A DNA stretch of 64,000 bases. Source: Archilochus colubris. Taxonomy: Eukaryota; Chordata; Aves; Apodiformes; Trochilidae. The notes below the pieces were generated by a model. The model had not been told where the DNA came from, searched no databases, and saw nothing but the letters and a program-made list of their open reading frames with translations. This document shows, piece after piece, positions 12,775-26,422 of this stretch. Both the position numbers and the translations under genes were made by a program. The stretch's first letter is position 1; the number at the start of each line of letters is the position of its first letter. The DNA lies in the NCBI GenBank assembly GCA_023079485.1, contig CM041085.1, forward strand, positions 95,677,115 through 95,741,114. The letters run 5' to 3'.

Positions 12775-14052
12775 TGTCCCATCCCTGGAAAGGTGATGGA
12801 ACAACTTGTTCTTGTCACTATCTCCAGGCATATCAAGGACATGGGGGTCATCAAGAGCAGTCAGCATGGTTTTATCAAGGGTAAATCATGTTTGACTAAC
12901 CTCATAGCCTTCTATGAGGAAATTACAGGTGGATAGATGATGGAAGACTAGATGTGGTTTATCTTGATTTCAGTAAAGCATTTGACACCGTCTCTCACAG
13001 CATCCTTGTAGATAAGTTGACCAAGTATGGGTTGGTGATCAGGATGAGGTGGATCAGGAACTGGTTGAAAGGAAGGAGTCAGAGAGTTGTAGTCAATGGG
13101 GCAGAATCTGGTTGGAGGTGTGTGACTAGTGGGTCCCTCAGGGGTCGTCTGGGACCGTGTTGTTAATATCTTCATCAACATTGGATGAGGGTATAGATGT
13201 ACCCTCAGCAAGTTGCTGATGACATAAGCTGGAGGAGTGGCTGACACACCGAGGCGTGCTGCCATTCAGAGAGACTTAGACAGGCTGGAGAGTTGGGCAG
13301 GAGAAACATGATGAATCAACAAGGGAAGTGTAGAGTTTTGCATTTGGGGAAGAACAACCGATGCCCAGTATAGGTTGGGGGCTGACCTGCTGGAGAGCAG
13401 GTAGGTGAAGAGACCTGGGGGTCCTGGTGACAAGAGATGACCTGAGCCAGCAATGTGCCCTTGTGGCCAAGAAGGCCAATGGCATCCTGGGGTGCATTAG
13501 AAAGGGTGTGGTTAGTAGGTCAAGAGAGGTCTCCTCCCCCTTATTCTGCATTGGTGAGGCGCACTGGAGATTGTGTCCAGTTCTGGGCCCCTCAGTCAAG
13601 AAGGACAGGGAAGTGCTTGAAAGAGTCCAGCGCAGAGCTACAAGATGATTAAGGGGTGGAACATCTCCCTTATGAGGAAAGGCTGAGGGAGCTGGGTCTC
13701 TTTAGTTGGAGAAAGGAGACTGAGGGTGACCTCATCAATGTTTCAAATATGTAAGGGTGAGTGTCAGGAGATGGAGTTAGGCTTTTCTCAGTGTACCAGT
13801 GATAGGACAAGGGGTATGGGTGTAAATTGGAGCAAGGAGGTTCAATTGAATATTGAAAAAATTTTTCTGTAAGGTGACAGAGCCCTGGAACAGGCTGCCC
13901 AGGGGGTCGTGGAGTCTCCTTCACTGGAGACATTCAAAACCCGCTTGGACACGTTCCTGCACGATGTACTCTAGGTGGCCCTGCTCTGGCAGGGGGGGTT
14001 GGACTAGATGATCTTTCGAGGTCCCTTCTAACCCCTAGGATTCTATGATTTT
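12775..14052 (+). mobile_element. CR1 retrotransposon, longest copy, reverse transcriptase to 3' end
   Basis: It runs from the thumb-side start of the reverse transcriptase domain to a well preserved 3' end ('ggttggactagatgatcttt' and one 'attctatg'). The frame around 12963-13007 reads LDFSKAFDTVSHSIL, the first catalytic aspartate block. At 13212-13223 the second block reads VADD instead of FADD. The region [19 protein letters not shown] (about 13460-13510) and the C-terminal region are recognisable, but frames shift several times and there is no continuous ORF. The 3' end differs from the other plus-strand copies ('tagatgatctttcgaggtcc' versus 'ttgatgatcttagaggtc'), so it belongs to another subfamily. 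Confidence 0.92.
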
Positions 14053-15614
14053 ATTCTTCTCCAGTAGCTGTGCAATTTGGAAATGAAATGGATGTAAACT
14101 GACTCGAAGCATTTTACAGATTTCTGAAACTCTCTCAGGAAAACTGAACAGGTTTTGAAAGGTTTTATACTGTGGAATGAACATGAATTTACTCTGCATC
14201 TAAATGTGAAGAGTCCTTTAGAGTAAGGTACAAAGTGGCATGCAATTTAATTCACCTACAAGACAGATGTCTTCACAGTTCTTGTGCTATTACTATTGTT
14301 TTACATATCAATAGGCAGAAGTAGTGGTAATAGCTTTTGAGTTACCTAACCACATGTCAAAAAACATTGAACTTCCATGAAAGAGCAGTATTCTATATTG
14401 TTAGAGCATAAAGAGACAGAAAACCTTATGTGACTAATTTTTGTACTCCTGAAATACTTTTTTTTCCTTAAAGAATAAATACTGCTTCAACAGATGACTG
14501 CAGTGATGGCAAAGATTTCTTTTATTGTTTTTGGTTCAGTTGGCTATTTGTGTGATCTGACTTGGTAGACTTGCAGAAGAGATGACAAGGTGTTTTCCTG
14601 AATTGACAGTGGTGGTATAAAGCAATCAATCTGTTAAAGTATAAATTTAAATTAATAGAAGACAGGTGGATATTTCTCCACACTTTTCCTTAATAATCTG
14701 TCTAGATTTCCTCATACCAATCCACCCACACTACATTAATGACAACAAAAGTTTTGCCCCTATGCCACATCTTCCAGTTCTCAGATAATGAAACATATCA
14801 CATTTTACTAGACAGAGAAACTGCAAGATGAAATGTCCTCTTCTCTTCAAATATATAAGCTTCCAATAGACAGCATGAGGCTTTACGATTTGATCTTTGT
14901 CCAAAGCCTTATAGAGAACATATTCTGATTTTTCATTATGAACTCTCTAAACATAGTTACTAATTACGTGCATCACACAAAGAAGTGTGGATATATGGTT
15001 CTTTGGAAGATACAGATGTACTGGCTTTAGTAATATTCTGGACAGAAAACCTGAGGTATTTCTGAATATAGGAAGTGTGTCTTTTTGACAAATGAAATGT
15101 CCTCTAGCAGTTGTGTGGTTATTGACTGCTATCATAAGAAAATTATATTGTACTACCATACAGTTTTTACAAAGCTCCTTTAAAAGATGAATATGTCAAA
15201 GTAATAAATAACATAATTTAAAACAATTACAAATCTTTCAAGCATACCAAACAAGAAAAAAAATTGTAAGGAAAGAAGTACTTTCAGGTGGGTATTTAAT
15301 TCTTCATCTCTTCAGTGAAAATCTGTGATATAGAATGGCGGGTTCAAAAATAAGCCAGACTTTGACATCAGCAAGTGTTTTTAGCAATTAAAAATGGTTC
15401 TTACTTTCTAATTTATATACTTGCCAGCACCTGTAACTATATTAGCAGGGCTCTCAGTCACATTTACAGGTGGGAAAGAAGCACAAAAAGGTAGGTGAGA
15501 ACACTGATGTGCCTGAGGGCAGAAAGGATCTGCAGCAGGACCTGAACCAGGAGTAAAGGAGCCAAGGTCCTTTGTATTGTTCAATAAGGACAATGTTGGG
15601 TTCTCCATTTTGGT
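14053..15614. other. No gene seen
   Basis: AT-rich spacer between two plus-strand CR1 copies. Nothing recognised. Confidence 0.6.
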
Positions 15615-16330
15615 CACACCAACCCCAGGCAACACTATGAGCTAGGGGAAGAGTGGCTGGAAAGCTGTCCAGAGAAAAAGGACGTGGGGGTGCTAGCTGA
15701 CACCTAGCTGAATATATGCTAGCCATGTGCCCAAGTGGCCATGAAGGCCAACAGCATCCTGGCTTGTATCAGGGACAGTATGGCCAGCAGGAGAAAGGAA
15801 GTGATGGTGCCCCTGTACTCGACACTGGTGAGGCCGCACCTCAAGTGCTGTGTTCAGTTCTGGGCCCATTGCTACAAGACAAGGAGTTAGTGGAGGAAGT
15901 CCAGAGAAGGGCAGCCAAAGGTTGGCAAAGGTTCTGGGGAACAAGTCCTGTGAGGAGTGACTGAATTGCTTAGCATAAAGAACAAGAGGCTGATAGCTCT
16001 GTACTGCTCCCTGAAAGGAGTCTGTAGGGAGGTGAGTGTTGGCCACTTCTCCCAAGTAACAAGTGATAAAACAAGAGGAAATCTTGCACTCAAGTTATGC
16101 AAGGAGAGGCTTAGATCAGATTTTAGAAAAAAATTTTATGGAAGGAGTTACTGAGGAATAGGCTGTCCAGGGAAGTGGTGGAGCCACTGCCCCTGGAGGT
16201 GTTCAACGAATGTGTGAATATAGAACTTGAGTACACAGTTTAATTGGCTGGTAGTGTTGGGTTGATGGTTGGACTTGATGATCTTAGAGGTCCTTTACAA
16301 CCTTGATGATTCTATGATTCTATTCTATAG
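15615..16330 (+). mobile_element. CR1 copy, C-terminal reverse transcriptase part and 3' end
   Basis: It starts at 'gggaagagtggctggaaagc', passes through 'tgtgcccaagtggcc' and 'gtgatggtgcccctgtactc', and ends with 'ggacttgatgatcttagagg' plus two 'attctatg' units. Frameshifted throughout. It is 5'-truncated inside the coding region, as usual for CR1. Confidence 0.9.
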
Positions 16331-17599
16331 AGAGATTAAGTCCAGTGTCACACAGACCAGGGCACTTAGGATTAATCTCAGGACCTCATATTCTAAGGCC
16401 AACATCTTGACCATCAAGGTGCTGATCCTCACAAAGGCTATTGCATTCAGTTAGAATCAGATTTGTTTTCAGGTTTGAATCTTGGAAATGTCTGTCTAAT
16501 GGCAAACCATTGGTTGGGCACAGAGCTGTTAGAAACCTGATGGAGTCTTCTGGAGAAGCATTTTGAGTGCAAATACAAAAGGTATTCAAAACTGTTTACA
16601 AATTGTGGACAAAATGGAGAGTGCTGTATGTTAAGTGCTACAGATTATGTTAAAAACCTGAAGTGTGTGCCTTGTTCTCACAAGGTTAATTTAAAAGAGT
16701 AATAGAGATGGCTGTAGAAAATAGAAATCCTGTGAAAGCAAGTGGGGATAATACATGAGCAGTTTCATATTGAAATACTTTTTCTTCAGAAACATACAGA
16801 AATTTCATGTCCTTCAGCCTGCGTAAACCTTATTTTTAAAGCTGCATTCTCAAATTATGCTTTGCTTTCATACCATTACTTAAATGCTGTGCAGGCCATG
16901 AATACATGTTTACTGAACTCTTCCTAGCAAAAAATATTCTGTGTAGTTCATATTATAAATCACACTTAAGCTGTTATTTTTTTGTCATTATGTTTTCATA
17001 TTTTAATAAATTATGGGAAAAAAAAAAGAATTACTAATGACATCTGGTTTTGAACATCTACTCTGGCACTGAAAGTGATAGCAAGTAAATCTAACCCCAT
17101 TAACATTAATGGAAAGGTGTGAAAACTGATCTAAAAGCACTTACAGTCAAATTTACCTTTTTCTTCTGAAATTATCAGTGTAATCTTAAAAACGGAGACT
17201 TCTTAATTTATAATGTGATGGTATGTTCCTCATCACTACTGCAGCAACACTACAGTTACTCATTTACAAAGCTGGAGTTTCCCTTCCTGTTTGTTATGAT
17301 GCCATCCATACAACAACATTGTCAGTCACACAAAAAAATGTATTAAATACATGGTTAAGATACTTCAGTCTCCACACAGTCAAAATTCTTATTGATCAGA
17401 TTATCTAGTTATTATTTTTCACATCTCTTTATACCCACAGAGTTACTACCTACTCAATGAAACTTTTGAACTTTGCTTACTATTTATGTTAATGATACAG
17501 ACTTTTAAAATATTCTTGATTAAATTGGTGGAAGACACAGCTAGAAAAGGATAAAAACCTGTTTCCAGGTGAATGTGAAATGTTTTTTCACCTGAGCAG
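16331..17599. other. No gene seen
   Basis: AT-rich, no recognised repeat. Confidence 0.6.
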
Positions 17600-18028
17600 G
17601 ATGAAGACCCTATTGCTCTCCACAGCTACCTGAAAGGAGGTTGTAGGGAGGTGGGTGCTGGCCTTCTCTCTCAAGTAATAATGATAGGACTAGAGGAATG
17701 GCCTGAAGCTGCACTAAGGGGGGTTAGAATAGGTATTAGGAAGAATTTCCTTACTGAGAGAGTAGTTAGGCATTGGAATGAGCTGCCCAGGGAGGTGGTG
17801 GAGTCACCACTCCTGAAGTATTTAAAAATCATTTAAATGAGACACTTTAGCTCTAGTGGGTGATACAGATATTTATATATATATATATATAGTATAGATA
17901 GATAGATAGTATATATAGTGTGCATATATATATAAATACACACTTATTTTATTGAGAGGGGGATGTTGATGGTTGGATGTGGTGATCTTAGAGGTCTTTT
18001 CAAACTGCAACAATTCTGTGATTCTGTG
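17600..18028 (+). mobile_element. CR1 3' fragment interrupted by a microsatellite
   Basis: CR1 coding remnant ('aggaagaatttccttactga', 'aggcattggaatgagctgcc') followed by the 3' terminus ('gtggtgatcttagaggtctt' and 'attctgtg' repeats). Between them, at about 17863-17945, lies AT/TAGA-repeat DNA that is not part of CR1. Confidence 0.88.
17863..17945. repeat. AT and TAGA microsatellite inside a CR1
   Basis: An alternating AT tract (about 17870-17890), then TAGA units (about 17894-17910) and a second AT/TG mixed tract. It sits where CR1 normally has a short 3' UTR stretch, so it expanded in place or was inserted. Confidence 0.8.
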
Positions 18029-19971
18029 AAAAAGATGTAATAGTCATTCCTGGAAAAAGAAGTGGAAAAATATCAAATATCCAGGTAAGAAGAGCTGATT
18101 TAACTAAACATAGTTTATAGTTAAACAGGGCAATCTGTGAGAAGAGCTAGTTTTTTTGTGCACTTGCAATAAAAGTCAAAGGGAGCAAAGGGGATATTCT
18201 GACTGAACAAGGAATGTTCATTAACCTGTTTATACTTGTCTCTCATGAAGAAATTCTGAACAATCTGGACCACAGTCAAGATTTAGATTTTAATTGAAAG
18301 GTTTCTCCTGTGTTAATAGCTATGGAGGTATTTAAATACTAAAGAGTTTTTTCCCTAACACTAAATAATTACTGGAAGATTTAAATGGACTCTTCCAGTT
18401 TTTCAATGGTTACAATAATTTCAAGTGACACAGAAAAAAGTGTAAGCAATAAATGAAAGTATTGATAGAAATGTTTTTACATCTTTTACCCTTTCCTTAT
18501 ACAATGTTTGTGATGAGTTTGGTAAACATCTGCCTCTGTCTCAGAAAAGAAATTATGAACCTGTTGTAAACAGATAATCTCTATTAAAACAAACCATTGC
18601 ATCATTTTTTATTTTTTACTCATGAAGCAAAACAATTATTTGAAAGTTAATATCCAAGTAAACCATTGCAATGTAAGCAGATGTTTTGGTAAGAACCAAA
18701 CAAATTTTCTGAATTAAAATATTGCAGGCAACTATATCAACACTCCAACTTTTTAGATAATTCACAGTGATGCTTTATTAGCCCCTATAAATAAATAATT
18801 TTCATGGCATTAAAGCAGTATAATTATTGTTTCTATCCAGCCAGGTGCTGGAGGTCCATTCAGTTTCCAAAATTAACTCCACTAGTAGGCAAAATCATTC
18901 TGGCTGCATAAATGTATATGTAATAATAATAACAATGCAGAATAACAATGCTGTACAATTAGTAGGAAAAGAATATTTTAAAATAAGTTGTTAAAGTTTC
19001 CAAAAAAATTTATGTCAAAACCAGAGTCTGTGTTTCCTGAATGTATGGGTATGGTATGCATGTATAGACCCAAACCAAAAGGTCTCTATTAGAAAAGGGA
19101 ATTCTAAAACTATTCAGCATGATGAAAGTTCTTGCTACATGTCACCTAAATTTATATAAAAGAACACACTAGAAAAACAGCAGCAAGGAATTTTTCATGA
19201 GAAAAAGAATGGGTTAGATTTCCTCCTATTATAAAGAACTATAATTTGACAAATGGAGTCTAATGATAGCCCTGGAAAAAAAACATGAAGGATAAAGACA
19301 ATGTGGACACAGGGATCTACTTTTCATTGCTTCAGTGCAGGACAAAGGAAGGGTAGTTGTGAGGATGCTCTCTGTGCTGTGCATAATCTGGATGGAAGCT
19401 TTGAGCAAAGAGCCCTCTCAGTCTGGCTTCCTGCAGGGGCACTACATTCATTTACACAGATGATGATGCCTGAGACTACATAATGTACTAACAAGAATAA
19501 TTTTTTCCCTGCCAGTGTAAGATGGTACAGTGTTATTATCAAATTATCTTCACCATCCTATTTAATCATGGTAAACACAAGCAAAAAGTAGATTTTTACA
19601 GTAAGGGGGGGAAGAAAACCACCTCTAAATATTGTGGCAGTTCTTTGTAGCATTTTTTTCAATTTATTTTTGAAAAAATCCAGTTCTAATAGTTTTCTGC
19701 TGTCGGGGTGATAGATGACAGGGAGCTGAAAGCATATGGCTGACTCAGTCAGAACTCATGCTTGTATATGCTCAAACTTGCTAAATATTTAGTAAAGGAT
19801 AAACTTTTTTTTATTTTTCATCTTTTTTCCCAGCCTCTCTCAGAGGTAATAAGAGGTCAACTCAGTGCAAGAAAAATTATCACCTGCGAAACAATCTTCA
19901 GGTTAAACCTCACTTCTTAGCAGCTGGTGAGATTTGTACTGAAATTATTTCTCTCCCAAACTCATCAATGT
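18029..19971. other. No gene seen
   Basis: AT-rich, unique-looking. Short frames at 19.3-19.5 kb have no coding context. Confidence 0.6.
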
Positions 19972-20262
19972 ATAGAATCATGGAATCATTCAGGTTGGAA
20001 ACAACCCTGAAGAGTATCAAGTCCAAGCATAAACTTTACAGTGCCATGTCCATCACTAAGCTATGTCCCTAAGCACCAGATCTACAGGGCATTTAAATAC
20101 CTCCAGGGGTGGTGACTGGGGCAGTGAGCAGGGGGTGAAGGCCAGCCAGGATGTTTCAGTTGCTGACAAGAAACTTGGTGAAGAAATTTTTCCTAACATC
20201 CAGTGCAAAACACTCCTGGCACAACTCAAGGCCATTTCCTCCCATCCTGTCACCTTTTACCT
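19972..20262 (-). mobile_element. CR1 3' fragment
   Basis: Reverse-strand CR1 end: 'atagaatcatggaatcattc' followed by 'aggttggaaacaaccctgaa' and the 'agaaatttttcctaacatcc' coding remnant. Truncated at about 20262. Confidence 0.85.
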
Positions 20263-23200
20263 GAGAAAAATGACAGATATATGCCTTCCTTCACCAGGAG
20301 AAAAGCTAACATTCATGCTGTATTATTTTAGTGAGCCCTTTGGCAGCAAATACTTTATCTATGTTCTAAATAATGTCAGAATAAGTCTACAATTCTCCAG
20401 TAAAAAGAAATTTGATCTATGGCTAATTTTGGCTTGTCTCAGTTGTGCTAGCTATAGAGGTACAACTTGTTTCTGTGCACAACATTAACTGTACTTCAGC
20501 TCAGAATTCCCATTGATTGAGGTGGAAAGGAAAAAAGATCTATAATTTGTTAAAGTTACAGCAGTCAACTTACGGATAAGAATTTTGTTCTCAGTTTGGG
20601 AGACAAACTGGCTATTTGTCTATTGAGAAAGTTCTGCAAGATGACAATATCCACCTTTCACCATAATTAAGTTTCTGCTATCTAACCGTACTCTCATAAA
20701 ATAATCAATGGATTATTTCCTAGTGCTTCATAGTGTGTGTGATTTAAAGCCTTCTACAGTCCTGCTTACTTTTCATATGTTCATATCATGATCCAGTTGC
20801 CATTTGGAATAGAAACATTTCTCCAATATTAAAAAAAAACCAAACCATCTGAACTCCATCTTTGCAAACATGCCTTTTTGTTAGATTGCTCAGAGTATTT
20901 CAGAGAAGGTCTTTAGCATAATATTCTATCTCCTACATCTTTTTTTCTGACCTATTTATTCCCTCCAAGATGAATGCAAGTGCAAAAAAATGTGGTTCCA
21001 TTTCCAAGCTGTATAGGATATTTCTACCATTTACTCTTTTTCCCTCTGACATATTATGCCTGTATCGATGGCAAATTGCCTGCATGTAGATATGAAAGAC
21101 CCTTCCTATGTTTACTGTGCCTTTAAGCTCTTATTTTCTCTTCCCATTTTCTATTATTTTTCTCATCCTCTATAAATTAATATTATATCTTTGTTATTCT
21201 ATCTGGTAACACCCTTGATTAATAAACAGCTAATATATCTAATTTTTGTATCTCTATTTGCATTTAATTCCAAAAAGTACTTAATTTCATATTATACTAA
21301 TAAATGTAAGTCAAGTATTAAATTAAATTATGCCTATGGCACAAAAATGATTAATATAACAAACACAACCCTCCCACTTCGAGGGGTGGGGGTGGTGGAA
21401 ATAAATCCAATGTGGTTTTTTAAGTTCTCCAAGCCTCCAGGAATTTGTTTTTGAAGGTGAGATATTTATAGCACCATAAGGTCGGAATTCTTGTAGTTTT
21501 CTGATGAATTGGCAATTTTCTTCTGAATTTTATACTCTTCTCTTGCACTTTCAGAAATTTTCTGTTTTTCTTCTGTGTTTCTGTCATTTAAGTACGAGTG
21601 TGTTTTGCTTATTAGTGCTTTCCAATTAGCAAAGCATTTATTGAATACAGTCCCTGAAGAACTAAAAAGCTGAGACCACAGCCCACTATTCAAATAAGTC
21701 ATGATATAGAGTAAAATATATATATATAATTACCAGCTAGCTTACCAGTTTTAAATACATCTTGAAAACAATTCTGTTGCAACTGTCAAGAGAGCACTAA
21801 GCAAAGCTTCCAAATTTAATTCCATTAGAGTCTGCCAATATAATAATATGACAATCTAGCCTTGCATAACTAAGTTGATAGAACTCTTTGAAGATAATTC
21901 TGCTGAGATAGATAAGAGTATGACATGGACAGTATGCATTTTTCAAAAAGTATTTGATAAAGCTACACATCAAAGATAATTAGTTACTATAAGGAAACCT
22001 GCCGCAAAATACAAGAAATTCTACAGAATTATACAGAAAGTATAACATTAACACCAAAAAAAAAAATTTCATCTTGTAACCATTAGACAAAGGCAAGTCT
22101 GTTAGCACAGATACCACATTGCATGCATGAAAAGAGCAACAATCCATGGGATTTAGCACTGTGACACAGTACTAAACTGAAAGATTTCAGTACATATTTC
22201 TGAAAATTTTAGGTAAGAAAGGCATCTGGGTGAATAAAAGTGGAAAAATCTTTCAGTTCTATGCCAGTGCTTCTAACAAAAATAGTTTAAATAGAGGTGT
22301 ACCAATGAAGTTGTGATTCTGTGTTTTTTAACTAGGGGTAAGAGGTCACTTTTCTACTGCTATTTTTCCATTTGCTCTTTTTGTTTGTTTACACCCTTTT
22401 GAAGAAGTTGTGCTAAGATTAATTTAAGATTATTAGAAAGATCTACCTAGAACTGAAATTTTCCAGACTTCAGAATCTCTCTTTATAAAATTACAGCAGT
22501 CTTTAATTTGCATAATCTGTTTAAAGCATTATGGAAAAATACCAGGGCGACAGTTCCTGCAGTACAGTGACCAAGATTAAGGTTTAAGTGTTCTCTGAGC
22601 TGTGAATGACAAGATTCATAGCTTGTCTATCTCCTTCAAAATCAAGTCCCCCTAATCTCTGAAGCTCCTCCAGTGGTCAGCTCCTATCTTCATATTTTCA
22701 GCATACACTTTACTTTCAGACTTCTGAGTCTATCATGCTCTGAGAGCAAATAAATGCAATCCTGCAGGGTCAGTTCAGTTTTCAGGAAGTGTCATCAACT
22801 TTTTCTAATTATTGCTTGAATTGTTACACTGCTGTTTAGGATTGATAACTAACAGAAAATGGCATTTATTCACAAACATTAGAAAACCTAAACATAGCCC
22901 TTGTGCTTTTTGATGAATATGGAAAAGTTAATAGCTACTCTTCAGTTAAACTCAGATGACAATATGACATATAACCTCTGAAAATGTTTCATAATGAGCT
23001 CTCAGTAATGATAGACTCCACTGATTTACTGTCTAGAATATCCATTGACTGAACCTATGACAAGGAAGCAATTGTTTTTCTAGTACTATCTATGCTTATG
23101 CAGTATATGCAGTAATATATCTTTGGTTTGATTTTCTTTAAAACCTTATTCTGAATTCTTTTGCCTGCTTTCCAAATGTCTATATTTTTACAAAAAATCT

Positions 23201-24492
23201 GGAAGCATTGAACCTAAGTGATTATTTTGTCTATTGATCCTATTAAACAACTCTTTACTACATGCTTGCAAGTTCTCTTGGGTATACCTGCCTCATCCCT
23301 ATTGCAGATATCGTCTTTATTTAAAGGCTTTTAAAGAATATTTTGCAATGTTATTTTCAAGCTATACCCTGGTTATCCCAATTGTTTTATTGAAATTCTG
23401 GTAAGATGTAAGGATGGGAGGATAAGGAAAGATGATGAATGTCAGGATTAAAATTGACCATAACTAACCTGTATATTCCACTGGTCTTCTAATAAAGTAA
23501 AAATTCTGCAGACCAGCAAAGATTAGATTATTCATTTCCCTATTTCTCTCTTTTGAGAGACCATAAAAAGAATGAATCTTCATCTTATTCTTAAACGTAT
23601 AGTTTGTACAGTCTTGATAGCTTTGACAGATTTAACAGTTCTTTCAAGTTGCTGGCAAGTAGAATTATAGAATCAAATGACTGGTGTTGGTATCTCACTT
23701 TTGAAGCATCTTCTTTTTAGGGTCTTCTGGATGGGCATTAGCATTTTTTTTGACAAGCAAACATTTAGCTTCCAGGGTTTTTGTATTTAATCACATTCAT
23801 AGTAGGAGTCAGTGCTTCCATGTGAGTATGCAATAGCTTATAGGATGTAGCTATCATAAACTGTTGCTCAGCAATTACATCTGACACAGACCCACAAAAA
23901 TGTATTCCCATAAAAAACCATGCACTTCAAAGCCATGTTTTAGTATATGTATTAATAGAATTCATTTCTGATGTGATCATTCAATAATTTTATATGCTTT
24001 GCTCTGTAAAGCAGCTCAAAAATATATTCTGCTGCCATCTTGCTGCATTAATATACATCAATATTGATTTGAATCAGGAAACAAGCTTTTCAGAGTAGAT
24101 GTAAATGAGTCAGAATGTATCTGACATTAATGTACACCTGCAAAGATAAATACTCAAAAATATATTAAAAAATCCTGTGATCTCATTTATATTATTCAAA
24201 TAATTTATCATTCAAGCAAAGCCATACATAAAAAGGACTCAGAGGCAGTAGCACAATGACAGAAAAATTATGGTAAAACTAGGATGAATTGGAAAAATTA
24301 TAAATAAAACCTGTGGAGTGTAGTGAAAATGAGAAATTCGGGACCAAAAAAGGATCAAAATGTCCCTAGACATCAAGCTAAAATGATAGTTGCAGAGGAA
24401 AAGAGTGCCTCATCTTCCTTTACTTCTATGACAGAAAAATACACTTTGTCATTTGTGCAGGTCTGTTTTAGTTTCTATATACTTCTGCCTAA
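20263..24492. other. No gene seen (4.2 kb)
   Basis: Strongly AT-rich with only the doubtful CR1 tip at 23.66 kb. No exon-like block was found on either strand. Confidence 0.6.
23660..23700 (-). mobile_element. Possible decayed CR1 3' tip
   Basis: The bases 'tagaattatagaatc' followed by 'actggtgttgg' resemble the end of the CR1 copy at 24.49 kb. The match covers only about 40 bases, so this is a weak call. Confidence 0.35.
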
Positions 24493-24600
24493 TAGAATCA
24501 TAGAATGGCTGGCGTTGGAAGGGACCTTAAAGATCATCAAGACCCAACCCCCTGCATGGGCAGAGACACCTCCCACTGGCCTTAAGTATCTTTGCCACTC
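24493..24600 (-). mobile_element. CR1 3' fragment
   Basis: 'atagaatcatagaatggctg' leading into 'gttggaagggacctta' and 'aaccccctgcatgggcag' is a clear reverse-strand CR1 end of about 100 bases. Confidence 0.85.
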
Positions 24601-26159
24601 TAAACTGCTATCAAACAGAGCAGGAAAAAAACTTTCATTACACCTGAAATCAGAACAGTGTTAACATTCAGTGGTAGAATTACAAGGAAACAGATTTTTT
24701 TTGTAGTTCATTCACACCCCACCTCTCCCCTCAGAGTTTTGTAGGGTGACATGAATATTTATGTTAATGAACTTAGGAAGAATATTGGTTCCTTACAGTA
24801 TTTCAGTTCTTTCCACCTAACTGTAAGCATTCCCATGACTGAAGCATTCCCACTCCCAAGACTGAAGCTGGAAATATTTCCACTTTCTACAGCCACTGGG
24901 AAACTTCCCTGACAGTAAAGAGAGACAACAGAAGCTATTACCTCTGCCACCTTAATCAACGCTCTGAAAGTTACCTGGTATAAATATTGGCTATTCTTCA
25001 TTTTCACTCCATTGTGTGAACATGGGATTAACTTAAATTCTTCTTCAAATAGTAAGAAATTATTAACCTCCTAAATAAATGAGTTTCTTATAGACAGCAA
25101 TCAAAACACTTCTATACTCATGTATCATTGGATTAGGAAATAATGGCTGGAAGAGATCCACATAAGTGAAGTATTATCCACCACTACACTGATGAAAACA
25201 CTGGCAGCTGCTAAAATGGTCACAGTGATGAAAGTAACCACACAGGATATTTATCCTTTGCATTATATAAAACCCTGTAGAGTGACCTAAGCTTGTGAAG
25301 TTCAGTAAAAAATCTATTGGCTGTTTTTCATAATAGATGGTGAAGAAAGAGGTTATTGTCAAGAATAATAAATGTGATTCTGAATAGATTTCCCCAGCAA
25401 AAAATGTATTATGAATGGGCATACAGGGGACAGTAAAAATCTTCACTCATTTACAGGCATTAATATTGGGTAAAATGCACTGTGTTTGGCTCCGTGCTTT
25501 GCTCCATCAGCCTGCCACACAATGGGGATAACTTCCTGGGTTCTGAGCCACAGCTGAAGGCTTTAGCCCTAGATCTTCACTTTCCATAATTCCAAGAGAG
25601 AACAAGGACTTAACCCTCATGCAACAAGACATACAAGGACTTAACCCTCATGCAACAAGACATATTACTGACCAAAGCACGGTGACATAGGAAATTGTAA
25701 CCACTCTAACAAAGCTATCAGGCCAATCCAGCTCCTAAATTATTCTGAAAAAGAAGAGAAATACTGCTGCAGCCTGAAATTACACAGTACCTGATTTTCA
25801 GTCTTGGTTCAGTTGGTTGGTTTAGAATGGAACTGAATTCACTTGAGTGACCTGGACACATTGCAATTGTTCAGAGAGCACTTAGAAAGGGAAGGTTTTA
25901 TTTGAGCCTTCTTTACAAAGGCACAGAGAGGTAAGCAAAATATCATAGTCAGTTTTTTCCTCACATCTACTTTAGATTTATTCCAGTCTTTTTTTTCCCT
26001 TTTTAATTTTCTTTTACAGACTGTTGATCCAGATTTACAGATTAATGACAATAATGATAATTTTATTTCCTATGGGTTCCCCCGTTGTTTCATATGTAAT
26101 ATAATTTTCTAGAGTTTACAAATAAATAGCTGGCCCTCTGTTACACTCTTTTTAGTGGT
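24601..26159. other. No gene seen; contains the 31-bp duplication
   Basis: AT-rich. The tandem duplication at 25.60-25.66 kb is the only structured feature. Confidence 0.6.
25602..25663. repeat. Perfect 31-bp tandem duplication
   Basis: Two identical 31-base units, starting 'acaaggacttaaccctcatg' at 25602 and again at 25633, with no mismatch. Looks like a recent local duplication. Confidence 0.97.
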
Positions 26160-26422
26160 ATCAAGTGACAAGACAAGAGGTGGGTGCAAATTGGAGTACA
26201 GAAAATTCCACCTAAGAAAGAAAAAATGCTTCTCCACTGTGAGGCTGGTCATACACTGGACTGTGTAGCTCAGAGAGGCTGTAGAGTCTCCATCCTTGGA
26301 GATACACAAAACGTGGCTCACAGAGTGTATCACAGGCAACCAATTCAGGACAGCAAGTGGGCTTTGTCTGGAAAATCCCCAGGCATGCTTACAAACCCAA
26401 CTACTTCTATGACTCTGAAATA
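26160..26422 (+). mobile_element. CR1 3' fragment, decayed
   Basis: 'agtgacaagacaagaggt', 'cacctaagaaagaaaaaatg' and 'tagagtctccatccttggag' match the CR1 C-terminal coding region. The 3' part is degraded. The final 'acttctatgactctg' is a worn terminal repeat. Confidence 0.75.

Noticed and set aside
20063..20488. 141-codon plus-strand frame
   Set aside because: Its first third is antisense CR1 and the rest has no coding features.
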